Source: Halobacillus litoralis
GTDB taxonomy: Bacteria > Bacillota > Bacilli > Bacillales > Halobacillaceae
NCBI RefSeq assembly: GCF_020171725.1
Contig: NZ_JAIVAJ010000002.1
Coordinates: forward strand, 248,001 to 312,000
Length of the DNA: 64,000 nucleotides
Direction: 5' to 3'
Made by a program: the position numbers and the translations under genes. A model generated the notes under the pieces. That model saw only the letters and a list, made by a program, of their open reading frames with translations, did not search any database and was not told the origin of the DNA. Shown here piece after piece: positions 27,724 through 36,863 of this stretch (its first letter is position 1; the number at the start of each line of letters is the position of its first letter).

Positions 27724-29511
27724 ATGGAGAAATGGCTGCAAACGTTCAAATGGAAGAAACCTTCCTTTAAGCCTGCTTTGCCAAAACGCAAGAGTTTTAC
27801 TAATTGGTCCCTTCAAGCTCGATTATCGTTCATTATTTGTATTATGTTTGCTTGTACAATTGGGCTTATCAGCTTTTTTTCTTATACAAATGCAAAAGAC
27901 AGTCAAGTGAGTTTGGTTGAGGATCGCTTGGAACGTGAGCTTATTATGGCACAGGATGTTGCAGAGCAACTGATGTACGCCTTCGTTGGAGATAAAAATG
28001 AGTTCGAAACACGGATGGAAGGATATTCGAACTCTCAGCAGGCCGAACTGGTTCAAGACGGCCTCAGTACCCAAGCATACATAATTAATGAAGAAGGAGT
28101 CTTCTCCTATCCTGAGAAGGAGAAGCTCGACAGCTTTCCTCAAAGTTTCTCAGATAAAGTATTATCAGATGAGAAAGGTACGGTTACCCAGCAGCTTGAC
28201 GGAAATTCATACGTCTTTTCTTATGCACCTGTACAAGAGCTGCAGAGTGTCTATATGCTTAGAATACCGGAAGAGGACTTTATGTCTGGAGTAAACCAAT
28301 TGGCGGTTTATAATCTTCTATTAGGCGGAGCGGCTCTTCTCATTGTAGGAGTTACAATCTTCCTGCTGATTGGAAAAGTGGTAAGCCCATTGAAAAAAAT
28401 GCAGTCCATCATGTTGAAGGCGAGGCAGGGAATTTTGGAAGACGCGACAGACATTCAAACAAGCCTGCCGGAAATTCAATCCTTGAAAAAGAGCTATCAG
28501 GAGTTAATTCAAACCATTGCATCCATATTGAGTTCACTGCAAGGAGCTGTGGATCAGCTGGAGAATGGAGGAAAGCAGATCGAGGATTCATCTACAGGCT
28601 TAAAAGAATCACAGTCTGGAGTGAAAGAAGAAGTTCATTCCGTCGCAGAGGGCAGTCGCCGAACGAATGAACTGATGGGAAAACAGGGTGATGTATTCGC
28701 TGAGTTGCATGAAGTGTTTGAAAGTCTGCGTGACACGTTGCAGCAAATGTATGAAAAGCAGGATGATATGAATGATGCTGTATCATCGGGGACTGAAGGA
28801 GTCCGTAAGATCGAAGTGTCGTTCGATGGTTTCCGCTCGGAACTGCAGGAGATGACGTCCAGAGTTGATTCGTTCCAAAACTATATGAACACCATACAGG
28901 ATTCCGGCACAAAAATTCAGGACATCGCGGAACAGACTAGAATGCTTGCATTGAATGCATCCATTGAAGCTGCAAGAGCCGGGGAAAGAGGCAAAGGCTT
29001 TGCTGTAGTCGCAGCTGAAGTGCGTTTGTTGGCTGACCGATCTCGTGACGCTGCTCAGGATATCGATAAACGAATGACGGACGTATTAGAAATGGGACAG
29101 TATTTTGCGGATCAATTCACGCAGCTTGAGCATGAAATTCATGCACAGAAAAGGGAGATGATTGTCTCAAAGCAGGCTTTCTCCAACGTTTCGAATGGAA
29201 TGAGTACTTTTAATGACCTCTTAAACCTTTCCAAATCACGATTACAGAATGGAGAAAGAGTGATGCCTCAAATGAAGGATGTGTTAGAGGGGATGAAAGA
29301 AGTGACAGAACGCCAGTCCCTTTCAACAGAAAGACTTCTTGAAGCGACAGATGAACAAGAGCATCGAATGGATCACTTTGATGAATTTTCAAGAGGATTA
29401 GTCGCCTTGACCCAGGAACTGTCCGGACTGATTGCATCCAACCAGTGGAGGGAGGAACCCCGCCCTTCATATGAAGAAAAACAACCGAAACTTAATCGTA
29501 CTGCTTCATAA
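27724..29511 (+). CDS. Methyl-accepting chemotaxis-type receptor
   Basis: 595 residues from the ATG behind TGGAG. TM1 is at about 34-54, a roughly 140-residue extracytoplasmic sensor at 55-192, TM2 at 193-217, then a HAMP-like linker and a long signalling coiled coil. The conserved hairpin tip lies at about 400-440 ([26 protein letters not shown]). Family knowledge says it clusters with CheA/CheW to steer swimming. The sensor domain is not one I recognise. PhoP-box-like repeats upstream and a Na/Pi cotransporter gene downstream suggest, by inference only, a role in phosphate-related taxis. Confidence 0.88.
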   Translation: MEKWLQTFKWKKPSFKPALPKRKSFTNWSLQARLSFIICIMFACTIGLISFFSYTNAKDSQVSLVEDRLERELIMAQDVAEQLMYAFVGDKNEFETRMEGYSNSQQAELVQDGLSTQAYIINEEGVFSYPEKEKLDSFPQSFSDKVLSDEKGTVTQQLDGNSYVFSYAPVQELQSVYMLRIPEEDFMSGVNQLAVYNLLLGGAALLIVGVTIFLLIGKVVSPLKKMQSIMLKARQGILEDATDIQTSLPEIQSLKKSYQELIQTIASILSSLQGAVDQLENGGKQIEDSSTGLKESQSGVKEEVHSVAEGSRRTNELMGKQGDVFAELHEVFESLRDTLQQMYEKQDDMNDAVSSGTEGVRKIEVSFDGFRSELQEMTSRVDSFQNYMNTIQDSGTKIQDIAEQTRMLALNASIEAARAGERGKGFAVVAAEVRLLADRSRDAAQDIDKRMTDVLEMGQYFADQFTQLEHEIHAQKREMIVSKQAFSNVSNGMSTFNDLLNLSKSRLQNGERVMPQMKDVLEGMKEVTERQSLSTERLLEATDEQEHRMDHFDEFSRGLVALTQELSGLIASNQWREEPRPSYEEKQPKLNRTAS

Positions 29512-29514
29512 ACT

Positions 29515-29546
29515 AAAGCACTTCCACCTGGTGGGGGTGCTTTTTG
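29515..29546 (+). terminator. Rho-independent terminator after the chemoreceptor gene
   Basis: AAAGCAC (29515-29521) pairs with GTGCTTT around a CCACC/GGTGG inner stem, followed by T residues. Confidence 0.7.
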
Positions 29547-29622
29547 ATTCCAAATAAAAGTATAGAAAAGGGATTTTTTCAGAACATATAGAGTAGCGGG
29601 AAACATAGATCTATGATGCACG

Positions 29623-29681
29623 TTTAAATGGAATGTAAATTTAATGTTAAGATTGTCGAATTCCCTTTGCATATGTAGAAT
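29623..29681 (+). promoter_or_regulatory. Candidate PhoP-box cluster and promoter of the Na/Pi cotransporter
   Basis: TTTAAA (29623), TGTAAA (29634), TGTTAA (29645) and a degenerate TCGAAT (29656) are spaced 11 bp apart. A -10-like TAGAAT lies at 29676-29681, 14 bp after the fourth position, exactly the geometry at pstS. Confidence 0.4.
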
Positions 29682-29771
29682 TTATCGTTAATAATGGTAG
29701 AGGTGTTTTAAACAAAGAGATGACACTAAAGATTAACTTGATTAACTTGGATGAGAAGGGATGGAGATGAA

Positions 29772-31409
29772 TTGGAAATTAATGTGCAACAGATGATATT
29801 TGAATTCATCGGTGGACTTGGTATTTTCCTATTTGGTCTTAAGTATATGGGAGATGGGTTACAAAAAGTTGCCGGTGACAGGTTGAGAGAACTGCTCGAT
29901 CGATTTACAAGCAATCCACTAATGGGTGTAATCGCTGGTGCGGTTGTGACGATCCTTGTTCAAAGTAGTTCGACAACAACAGTATTAACCGTCGGTCTTG
30001 TCAATGCAGGGTTTATGACATTCAGGCAAGCCATCGGTGTCATTATGGGTGCTAACATTGGTACGACGTTTACAGCATTTATAATTGGTATTGATGTGAA
30101 AGAGTATGGACTACCTATTCTGGCAGTAGGTGCGTTCCTGATCTTCTTCTTTAAGAATAAAAAAGCTACAAATATTGGTCAGACTGTTTTCGGATTGGGC
30201 GCACTATTCTTTGGACTCGAGACGATGAGTGGAGGGATGAAGCCTCTTCGTTCATTAGAAGCTTTCCAAGAGTTGACGGTTAGTATGAGTAACAACCCGA
30301 TTCTTGGAGTTGTGATCGGAACATTATTCACAGTCATCGTTCAAAGTTCCAGTGCGACGATTGGTATCCTGCAGGAGCTTTCCAGTGAAGGCCTTATTTC
30401 ACTGCAAGCGGGACTGCCCGTCTTGTTCGGTGATAACATCGGTACGACGATCACGGCCGTTATTGCAGCAATCGGAGCGAGTGTAGGTGCGAAACGTGCA
30501 GCATTCGTACACGTTATTTTCAATATACTAGGTGCCGTCGTCTTCTTAATCTTACTGCGGCCATTCACCGCCTATGTGGAGTGGCTCCAAGGTGCACTTG
30601 GGCTTCAGCCTGAAATGACCATTGCATTCGCACACGGATCCTTCAACATTGCGAACACGATTGTTCAATTCCCGTTTATTGCTGTGCTTGCCTGGATTGT
30701 TGTGAAGCTGGTACCGGGTGAAGAGTCGCTGGTCGACTCTAAACCACAGCATTTAGACAGTATTTTCATCGAACAGTCTCCGGCACTTGCGCTGGATCAA
30801 GCGAAAGAAGAAGTCGTTCGAATGGGGCAGTATGCTTACAAAGGGCTGGAAGAATCAAGTCTTTACTTGAATAACAAGCAGCAAAAGCACTCTGAGATTG
30901 CCCTGCAGGTGGAGGAAGCTCTAAACAACTTAGACCGTAAGATCACGGACTACCTTGTTGAACTTTCATCTGCTTCCCTAACAGATGAGGAGAGTCACAA
31001 ACACTCTGCCTTGATGGACTCTGTTCGTGATTTTGAACGAATCGGAGATCACTTTGAAAATATCATTGAGCTCATTGACTATAAAAACTCAAATAAAGTG
31101 AATTTGACTGAACAGGCTATGGAAGACTTGAACACCATGTTCGACCTAGCGTTAATGACTGTAAAACAAGCTACAAAAGCACTTGAAAACATGGACCGTG
31201 AAGAAGCGCTAGCCGTTGTCCAAAAAGAGAACGAACTGGACCGTATGGAACGCAGCTATCGTAAGAAGCACATCATTCGTCTGAATGAGGGTGTATGTAC
31301 GGGACAAGCAGGTATTGTATTTGTAGATATGATCAGTAACCTTGAACGTATCGGGGACCACGCTGTCAACATTGCTGAAGAAGTACTAGGAGAGAAAGAA
31401 AGCCTGTAA
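29772..31409 (+). CDS. Na+/phosphate cotransporter (NptA/YjbB type) with PhoU-like domain
   Basis: 545 residues from a TTG placed after GGATGGAG; an upstream ATG at 29751 has no ribosome site. Two inverted membrane repeats carry the hallmark VQSSS motifs (near 63-67 and 187-191) of the SLC34/NptA family, and residues about 335-530 form a PhoU-like helical domain with ERIGDH repeats. It moves phosphate using sodium, which suits a salty habitat. PhoP-like repeats lie upstream and a terminator downstream. Confidence 0.92.
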   Translation: MEINVQQMIFEFIGGLGIFLFGLKYMGDGLQKVAGDRLRELLDRFTSNPLMGVIAGAVVTILVQSSSTTTVLTVGLVNAGFMTFRQAIGVIMGANIGTTFTAFIIGIDVKEYGLPILAVGAFLIFFFKNKKATNIGQTVFGLGALFFGLETMSGGMKPLRSLEAFQELTVSMSNNPILGVVIGTLFTVIVQSSSATIGILQELSSEGLISLQAGLPVLFGDNIGTTITAVIAAIGASVGAKRAAFVHVIFNILGAVVFLILLRPFTAYVEWLQGALGLQPEMTIAFAHGSFNIANTIVQFPFIAVLAWIVVKLVPGEESLVDSKPQHLDSIFIEQSPALALDQAKEEVVRMGQYAYKGLEESSLYLNNKQQKHSEIALQVEEALNNLDRKITDYLVELSSASLTDEESHKHSALMDSVRDFERIGDHFENIIELIDYKNSNKVNLTEQAMEDLNTMFDLALMTVKQATKALENMDREEALAVVQKENELDRMERSYRKKHIIRLNEGVCTGQAGIVFVDMISNLERIGDHAVNIAEEVLGEKESL

Positions 31410-31415
31410 GATGTG

Positions 31416-31453
31416 AAAACAAGAGTCGGCTCGTTGCTGACTCTTGTTTTTTC
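31416..31453 (+). terminator. Rho-independent terminator after the Na/Pi cotransporter
   Basis: AAAACAAGAGTC pairs with GACTCTTGTTTT, followed by T residues. Confidence 0.85.
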
Positions 31454-31529
31454 TTTGGGCATAGAATCACTCTTAGAGATCTTTAATGAAATAGAGGGTG
31501 AAATATTTAAGGCAGTGAGCAAAAACCCC

Positions 31530-31558
31530 TTGCATGGAACCATGGAAAATGCTATATT
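31530..31558 (+). promoter_or_regulatory. Candidate upstream promoter of the tRNA operon
   Basis: TTGCAT, a 17-bp spacer, and TATATT at 31553-31558. It lies 83 bp upstream of a second, stronger promoter. Confidence 0.45.
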
Positions 31559-31612
31559 ATTTTTGTCGCAAAAAACGAGGCGCTGTACTTCAGATGAATT
31601 ATTAAAAAAGTG

Positions 31613-31641
31613 TTGACGAAAGATTGTGCAGATGTTATATT
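31613..31641 (+). promoter_or_regulatory. Main promoter of the tRNA operon
   Basis: TTGACG at 31613-31618, a 17-bp spacer, and TATATT at 31636-31641, 33 nt before the first tRNA. Near-consensus SigA promoter. Confidence 0.75.
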
Positions 31642-31674
31642 AATAAATGTCGCTTCAAGCGATTTACTTCATAT

Positions 31675-31748
31675 GGCGGTGTAGCTCAGCTGGCTAGAGC
31701 GTACGGTTCATACCCGTGAGGTCGGGGGTTCGATCCCCTCCGCCGCTA
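31675..31748 (+). tRNA. tRNA-Met (CAT), elongator
   Basis: Full cloverleaf with acceptor GGCGGTG/CGCCGCT (two G-U-type pairs), anticodon CAT in GGTTCATACCC, and T loop TTCGATC. It has the layout of the Bacillus elongator Met tRNA and lacks the unpaired C1 of an initiator. Ends at A73; CCA is not encoded. Confidence 0.93.
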
Positions 31749-31776
31749 CTTTTATTTCTTACATATTGACAAACAT

Positions 31777-31853
31777 GGCGGTTGTGGCGAAGTGGTTAAC
31801 GCACCTGATTGTGGTTCAGGCATTCGTGGGTTCGATTCCCATCAGCCGCCCCA
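31777..31853 (+). tRNA. tRNA-His (GTG)
   Basis: Anticodon GTG in GATTGTGGTTC. The extra G at position -1 (31777) opposite C73 is the histidine identity feature. CCA is encoded (31851-31853). Confidence 0.95.
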
Positions 31854-31856
31854 TGT

Positions 31857-31933
31857 GGACCCTTAGCTCAGCTGGTTAGAGCTATCGGCTCATAACCGAT
31901 CGGTCGCAGGTTCGAGTCCTGCAGGGTCCACCA
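31857..31933 (+). tRNA. tRNA-Ile2 (CAT, expected lysidine-modified)
   Basis: Acceptor GGACCCT/AGGGTCC with A73, and anticodon CAT in GGCTCATAACC. The body resembles the Bacillus minor isoleucine tRNA whose C34 is changed to lysidine by TilS to read AUA, and differs from the elongator Met tRNA at 31675. A simple anticodon reading would call it Met. CCA is encoded. Confidence 0.8.
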
Positions 31934-31944
31934 CATCGTAACAC

Positions 31945-32037
31945 GGAGGAGTACTCAAGTTTGGCTGAAGAGAGCGGTCTTGAAAACCGCCAGGGGGTTA
32001 ACGCCCCGCGGGGGTTCGAATCCCTCCTCCTCCGCCA
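31945..32037 (+). tRNA. tRNA-Ser (TGA)
   Basis: Long variable arm typical of class II tRNAs; acceptor GGAGGAG/CTCCTCC with G73, and anticodon TGA in GGTCTTGAAAACC. CCA is encoded (32035-32037). Confidence 0.95.
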
Positions 32038-32104
32038 TTACATATCTGATGTGCAGAAAGAGTAAGGAGCAGCAAAGAAAACATTACAAGAAATACTTTT
32101 AAAT

Positions 32105-32177
<73 letters not shown>

Positions 32178-32183
32178 CTTCTC

Positions 32184-32215
32184 AAAAGCAAGCCTAACAG
32201 GGTTTGCTTTTTTTG
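32184..32215 (+). terminator. Rho-independent terminator of the tRNA operon
   Basis: AAAAGCAAGCC pairs imperfectly with GGTTTGCTTTT, then a T run. Confidence 0.8.
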
Positions 32216-32449
32216 TATTGAAAAATGGGGAGGTGTAAACTTTTGCGCACTCGAAGAGGGGGTCCCTGTTAGAAAAGGACGTTTTATTTTCTGGTATAAG
32301 GGAATCCATAATATCGGGAGCAGGTTAGTTTTCACCAATTCCTGTTGCAAATTAGTTGCAAGTCATTTTTCGGTTTGATAATGTAAAATTAAGAAGTCGT
32401 GTAAAGACGCTTCTGGTTTTACATATTACATTTAAGGAGGAGTAATACC

Positions 32450-33064
32450 ATGGCAAAATTTGAACTACCTGAACTACCTTATGCTTATGACGCATTAGAA
32501 CCAACTATCGATAAGGAAACAATGAATATCCACCATACGAAGCACCACAACGGCTACGTAACGAAGCTGAACAATGCACTTGAAGGACATGCGGATCTTC
32601 AAGACAAATCTCTTGAGGAACTGCTAGCAGATAACCTGGCTGTAGTACCTGAAGATATTAAAACAGCTGTTCGTCGTAACGGTGGCGGTCACTCCAACCA
32701 CAGCCTGTTCTGGACAATCATGTCCCCGAACGGTGGCGGAGAACCAACTGGTGACCTAGCTTCTAAAATCAACGATACATTCGGAAGCCTTGACGCGTTC
32801 AAGGAGAAATTCGAAACAGCTGCTAAAGGCCGTTTCGGTTCCGGATGGGCTTGGTTAGTCGTGAATAACGGTGAACTTGAAGTGACAGATACACTTAACC
32901 AGGATTCTCCGATCATGGAAGGTAAAACTCCAATCCTTGGTCTTGACGTATGGGAGCACGCTTACTACCTGAACTATCAAAACCGTCGTCCTGATTATGT
33001 TTCAGCATTCTGGAATGTAGTGAACTGGGATGAAGTAGCAAAGCGTTTCGACGCAGCTAAATAA
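32450..33064 (+). CDS. sodA: Superoxide dismutase (Mn/Fe)
   Basis: 204 residues. Metal ligands appear as H28 (NIHHTKHH), the His in [11 protein letters not shown] near 81-84, and Asp/His in [14 protein letters not shown] near 164-168. The GGG before HSNHS and overall similarity favour manganese. It removes superoxide in the cytoplasm. ATG behind AAGGAGGAG; own terminator. The 272 bases between the tRNA operon and this gene hold the tRNA terminator and a poorly defined promoter (GATAAT at 32377), nothing else. Confidence 0.97.
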   Translation: MAKFELPELPYAYDALEPTIDKETMNIHHTKHHNGYVTKLNNALEGHADLQDKSLEELLADNLAVVPEDIKTAVRRNGGGHSNHSLFWTIMSPNGGGEPTGDLASKINDTFGSLDAFKEKFETAAKGRFGSGWAWLVVNNGELEVTDTLNQDSPIMEGKTPILGLDVWEHAYYLNYQNRRPDYVSAFWNVVNWDEVAKRFDAAK

Positions 33065-33073
33065 TTGTACAAA

Positions 33074-33105
33074 AGGAACACGGCTAATGCCGTGTTCTTT
33101 TTTTG
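33074..33105 (+). terminator. Rho-independent terminator after sodA
   Basis: GGAACACGGC pairs with GCCGTGTTC around TAAT, followed by seven T. Confidence 0.88.
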
Positions 33106-33195
33106 TTCTATTTCAGCAACCTGTTGAATGGCTTTTATCCGTATATCTCTTTTTGTTCTGCCTACACTAAGAAGGAACGAAAAGGAGACATGTTT

Positions 33196-34431
33196 ATGGT
33201 GAGTAAGCTGCGTGCGTGGTTACGCCACGAAAATGTATCAAAGGATTTGTTGCTGCTACTATTAATTGGAGGCCTTTACTCCCTAGGTATTTTCTTGTCG
33301 AGTACGTTCGTGAACATATATTTATGGAAACAATCAAACAGCTATACAGATATTGCGTTGTATAATATGAGTATTTACATTTTACAGCCCATTACGTTTA
33401 TCTTCGCAGGTAAAATGGCTAAACGGGTAGACAGAGTGATCGTATTAAGAGCTGGAGTGACCGTGTTGTCGATATTCTTTCTTACCGTCCTATTGGTAGG
33501 GGAGAATGCAGCGACGTTCAATATTATGCTGGGAGCCTTGTTGGGGATTGGGTATGGGTTTTACTGGCTTGCTTATAATGTGTTGACCTTTGAGATCACT
33601 GAGCCCGATACCCGTGATTTTTTCAATGGTTTTCTAGGTGTCCTTCAGTCGCTGGGAGGGATGACGGGGCCGCTGCTTGCCGGCTTTGTCATTTCACGTC
33701 TTGATAACTTCACAGGCTATACGGTCATTTTTGCTGTTTCGTTCGGGTTGTTTATCGTGGCTGTTATTGTCAGCTTCGGTCTTTCAAAAAGGAAAGCAAC
33801 GGGTACATTCTCATTTAAGCGTATCATCCATGAGCGGAATCACAACATCAACTGGAAACGCATTACGAACGCTCATATCTCTCAAGGGTTCCGGGAGGGG
33901 ACATTTCTCTTTGCTGTCTCCATTTGGATTTTCCTAATGACACAGGATGAGCTTTCCATTGGGTTGTTCAACTTGGTGTACTCTGGTTTTTCTTTTTTGT
34001 TTTATTTCCTCGTCAGCCGTGTAGTGAAACCAAATCGCAGGAAGAAAGCGATTCTTTTTGCAGGACTGATCTTGTATTTGAACGTGCTGTTGTTACTGAT
34101 GACTTACAACATGCCTCTCTTATTGATTTATGGAGCTGTAGGAGGAATTTTCTTCCCTCTATTTTACGTCCCGTATCTCTCCCTCACTTATGATGTGATC
34201 GGAAAGGCGTGGAACGCAGGAGAGATGAGGGTGGAATACATTGTCGTCCGAGAGATCTTCTTGAACAGCGGTCGGGTACTTTCGATTGCCATCTTTCTAT
34301 TGGCGATTTCTTTCATTCAGCCGGAATCGGGGATTCCGTATATTCTGCTTCTCGTCGGTGGTGGGCACTTTGTTGCGTATTTCTTCATTCGTCGCATCGA
34401 TACGAAAGCGATGCAGCCTTCACACAATTGA
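33196..34431 (+). CDS. yqgE: Major facilitator family transporter (YqgE)
   Basis: 411 residues from the ATG at 33196, 8 nt after AAAGGAG; the ATG at 33190 is too near and longer readings start inside the sodA terminator. About 12 membrane spans, with a basic loop KRKATGTFSFKRIIHERNHN (about 195-215) dividing two halves. Position between sodA and pbpA matches B. subtilis yqgE. The substrate is unknown. Confidence 0.85.
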   Translation: MVSKLRAWLRHENVSKDLLLLLLIGGLYSLGIFLSSTFVNIYLWKQSNSYTDIALYNMSIYILQPITFIFAGKMAKRVDRVIVLRAGVTVLSIFFLTVLLVGENAATFNIMLGALLGIGYGFYWLAYNVLTFEITEPDTRDFFNGFLGVLQSLGGMTGPLLAGFVISRLDNFTGYTVIFAVSFGLFIVAVIVSFGLSKRKATGTFSFKRIIHERNHNINWKRITNAHISQGFREGTFLFAVSIWIFLMTQDELSIGLFNLVYSGFSFLFYFLVSRVVKPNRRKKAILFAGLILYLNVLLLLMTYNMPLLLIYGAVGGIFFPLFYVPYLSLTYDVIGKAWNAGEMRVEYIVVREIFLNSGRVLSIAIFLLAISFIQPESGIPYILLLVGGGHFVAYFFIRRIDTKAMQPSHN

Positions 34432-34478
34432 AACTTTCTCTCCTCGACTCTCGTCTATTCTTATAAGGAAATCCGTTG

Positions 34479-34484
34479 TATAAT
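34479..34484 (+). promoter_or_regulatory. -10 element upstream of pbpA
   Basis: Perfect TATAAT 33 nt before the pbpA start; the -35 at 17-bp spacing (TATTCT) is weak. Confidence 0.35.
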
Positions 34485-34517
34485 ATAGAAAGAATGGAGA
34501 AACAGGGGAGAGAAATT

Positions 34518-36656
34518 ATGGGTAAGGATAAAAAGCAGAAACAGCAGAAAAAGAAATCACATCTTCCTTTCCGCTTGAATGTCGTATTTTTTGTGGTTTT
34601 CCTTTTATTTGCAGCTATCATACTTCAATTGGGAGTTGTACAGATCCTGAACGGAGAAGAAGCGCAAGAGGAAATCAACAGAACTGAAAATACAACTACG
34701 AACATTCCTGTGCCGAGAGGTGAAATGTACGATCGGTTCGGGCGTCCAATCGTTGAAAACAAGCCGCTCTATTCCATTACATATACACCACCAAAGGGTG
34801 TGCAGGCTGGCGATCGCCTCGAGCTTGCGGAAGAGCTGGCTGAATATATGGATATGCCATTTGAAAATAAATTGACGACACGAGACTTGAAAGAGTATTT
34901 CTTCTTGATGAATCGTGAAGATGTCATGGCGCGGGTAGCTGATGCATCTACAGAAGATCTGGATCCGGGTGAGGAATACCAAATGCAGCTGGACAGTATT
35001 GAAGAAGAAGAAATACAAAGTTACGATAACCAGACAAAAGAGATCATCGCGATCAAGAAGGAACTTGATAAAGCGTACGCACTTTCACCGCATATCGTTA
35101 AGAATGAAAATATTTCAGAGGAAGAATACGCCACAGTCGCAGAACACCTAGCTGTTCTACCTGGTGTAAACGTAACAGCGGACTGGGAAAGGAATTACCC
35201 TTTTGAGAACACCTTCCGTAGTTATATAGGAAGTATTACGTCACGGAATCAGGGTGTACCGAGGGATGATCTAGAATATTACATGTCTCTGGATTACAGC
35301 CGGAATGACCGCGTCGGCATAAGCGGACTGGAGCAACAATATGAAGAAGTGCTGAGAGGCACGAAAGAAAAGGTCCAATATATCACGGACACAGACAACA
35401 ACGTAGTGGACTCGAAAGTTGTTCGTGAAGGCGAGCGTGGAAAGGACCTGGTTCTCTCTATTGATATGGAGCTGCAGCAGAAAGTCGATCAAATTGTAAG
35501 AGAAGAGCTCGCGGCAGCGATCGAGGCAGAGCCCTATGAGAACCGTAATGTAGAGAATTCGCTGGCGGTCGTATCAGATCCACAGACCGGGGAAGTACTG
35601 GCGATATCCGGTCAGCGATACAACCGGAATATCGAAAATGGAGAAAGCCGATTCACAGATGTATCCCACCAGGCGGTTTACAATGCCTACACACCTGGAT
35701 CGACGGTGAAAGGGGCGACCATTCTGACTGGTTTGCATGAAGGAGCGATTACACCAGGTTTTGGAGTCAATGACCGAGATATTACCATCAATGGTGATTC
35801 AAAAGGATCATACACACCGAACATTGGATATGTAAACGACATCTCTTCTTTGCAGCAGTCTTCCAACGTTTATATGTTTTTCTTGGCGATGAGACTAGGG
35901 GGCGTATATGACGGTCGTTACGATAGACAGTATCTAGATTTAGAAGATGATACGTTCCAGAATTTTGTCTACAACTTTAACCAATTTGGTCTAGGTGTGA
36001 AAACAGGTCTCGATTTCCCTTACGAAAGTACGGGTGTTCAGGGGGATGTGCCTAAATATTCCGGTAACCTTCTCGACTTCTCAATCGGCCAGTACAGCTC
36101 CTATACACCGATGCAGCTGAACCAGTACGTTTCTACGATTGCTAATGGGGGCGACCGAGTCCAGCTCAGGTTAGTTAAGGAAATTCATGATCCTCCCGTG
36201 GATCGTGACAGCCTTGGTCCAGTATATAAAGATTATTCGCCGAATGTCTTGAACCAGGTTGAGATGGATCCGTCTTATATTGACCGTGTACAGGAAGGTT
36301 TCCGCCAAGTGTTCCAGACCCCACGTGGTACGGCAAGCAGTACATTCTCAAGCGAACCGTACGCCCAGTACCGCATGGCTGGTAAAACCGGAACAGCTCA
36401 GAGTACAAAGTGGGTTCCCTCTGATGATGGCGAGGGGTACCGACCGATCCGAAACCTTTTGAACAAAACATTGATTGGATATGCACCACATGATAACCCG
36501 GAGGTCGCTTTTTCTGTTATGACCCCGTATGTTGGGGAGAACGCAGACTCAACATTCAATGTCAGTAATAAGATCGGAGCAAGAATCGGTCAGGCTTACT
36601 TTGAACTGAAAGAGCAACGTGCTCAACAGAATCAAACCCAAGAAACGGAACAATAG
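34518..36656 (+). CDS. pbpA: Penicillin-binding protein 2A (class B transpeptidase)
   Basis: 712 residues from the ATG after AGGGGAGAGA. A basic N-tail precedes one membrane anchor (about 18-38); the dimerisation/pedestal region runs to about 300; the transpeptidase domain has S395-T-V-K398, S448-S-N450 and K623-T-G625. It cross-links peptidoglycan during cylindrical growth. Acidic inserts (about 140-175) are more Asp/Glu-rich than in B. subtilis, in line with a salt habitat. Gln-rich C-terminus. Confidence 0.93.
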   Translation: MGKDKKQKQQKKKSHLPFRLNVVFFVVFLLFAAIILQLGVVQILNGEEAQEEINRTENTTTNIPVPRGEMYDRFGRPIVENKPLYSITYTPPKGVQAGDRLELAEELAEYMDMPFENKLTTRDLKEYFFLMNREDVMARVADASTEDLDPGEEYQMQLDSIEEEEIQSYDNQTKEIIAIKKELDKAYALSPHIVKNENISEEEYATVAEHLAVLPGVNVTADWERNYPFENTFRSYIGSITSRNQGVPRDDLEYYMSLDYSRNDRVGISGLEQQYEEVLRGTKEKVQYITDTDNNVVDSKVVREGERGKDLVLSIDMELQQKVDQIVREELAAAIEAEPYENRNVENSLAVVSDPQTGEVLAISGQRYNRNIENGESRFTDVSHQAVYNAYTPGSTVKGATILTGLHEGAITPGFGVNDRDITINGDSKGSYTPNIGYVNDISSLQQSSNVYMFFLAMRLGGVYDGRYDRQYLDLEDDTFQNFVYNFNQFGLGVKTGLDFPYESTGVQGDVPKYSGNLLDFSIGQYSSYTPMQLNQYVSTIANGGDRVQLRLVKEIHDPPVDRDSLGPVYKDYSPNVLNQVEMDPSYIDRVQEGFRQVFQTPRGTASSTFSSEPYAQYRMAGKTGTAQSTKWVPSDDGEGYRPIRNLLNKTLIGYAPHDNPEVAFSVMTPYVGENADSTFNVSNKIGARIGQAYFELKEQRAQQNQTQETEQ

Positions 36657-36664
36657 AGAGTGGG

Positions 36665-36700
36665 AAAGAGTGATGCGCAATGGCGTGTCACTCTTTTTTT
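36665..36700 (+). terminator. Rho-independent terminator after pbpA
   Basis: AAAGAGTGA (36665-36673) pairs with TCACTCTTT, with a short inner GC pair, then a T run. Confidence 0.8.
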
Positions 36701-36746
36701 GCTATGCAAGAGGGTTTGCAACATTTTTTTCAACAAAATCCGCCAA

Positions 36747-36805
36747 TTTACAAAACCTTAACGTTTCGTTTATATGTGATTAAAACTTCCCCTTTATTAT
36801 ATAAA
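36747..36805 (+). promoter_or_regulatory. PhoP-box cluster and promoter of the pst operon
   Basis: Four hexamers at exact 11-bp steps, TTTACA (36747), TTAACG (36758), TTTATA (36769), TTAAAA (36780), followed 14 bp later by a -10 TATAAA at 36800-36805. This is the pattern of Pho-regulon promoters, where PhoP~P dimers bind direct TTAACA-like repeats. Confidence 0.8.
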
Positions 36806-36863
36806 TTGTGAGTTGGTCAAGCCGTTGCTCACACAAACTTTGTACCTATAGGGGGAGAAAGAA

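Noticed and set aside
31413..31616. A 67-codon frame between the Na/Pi cotransporter and the tRNA operon
   Set aside because: It begins in the terminator hairpin and ends next to the tRNA promoter; no ribosome site or recognisable protein.
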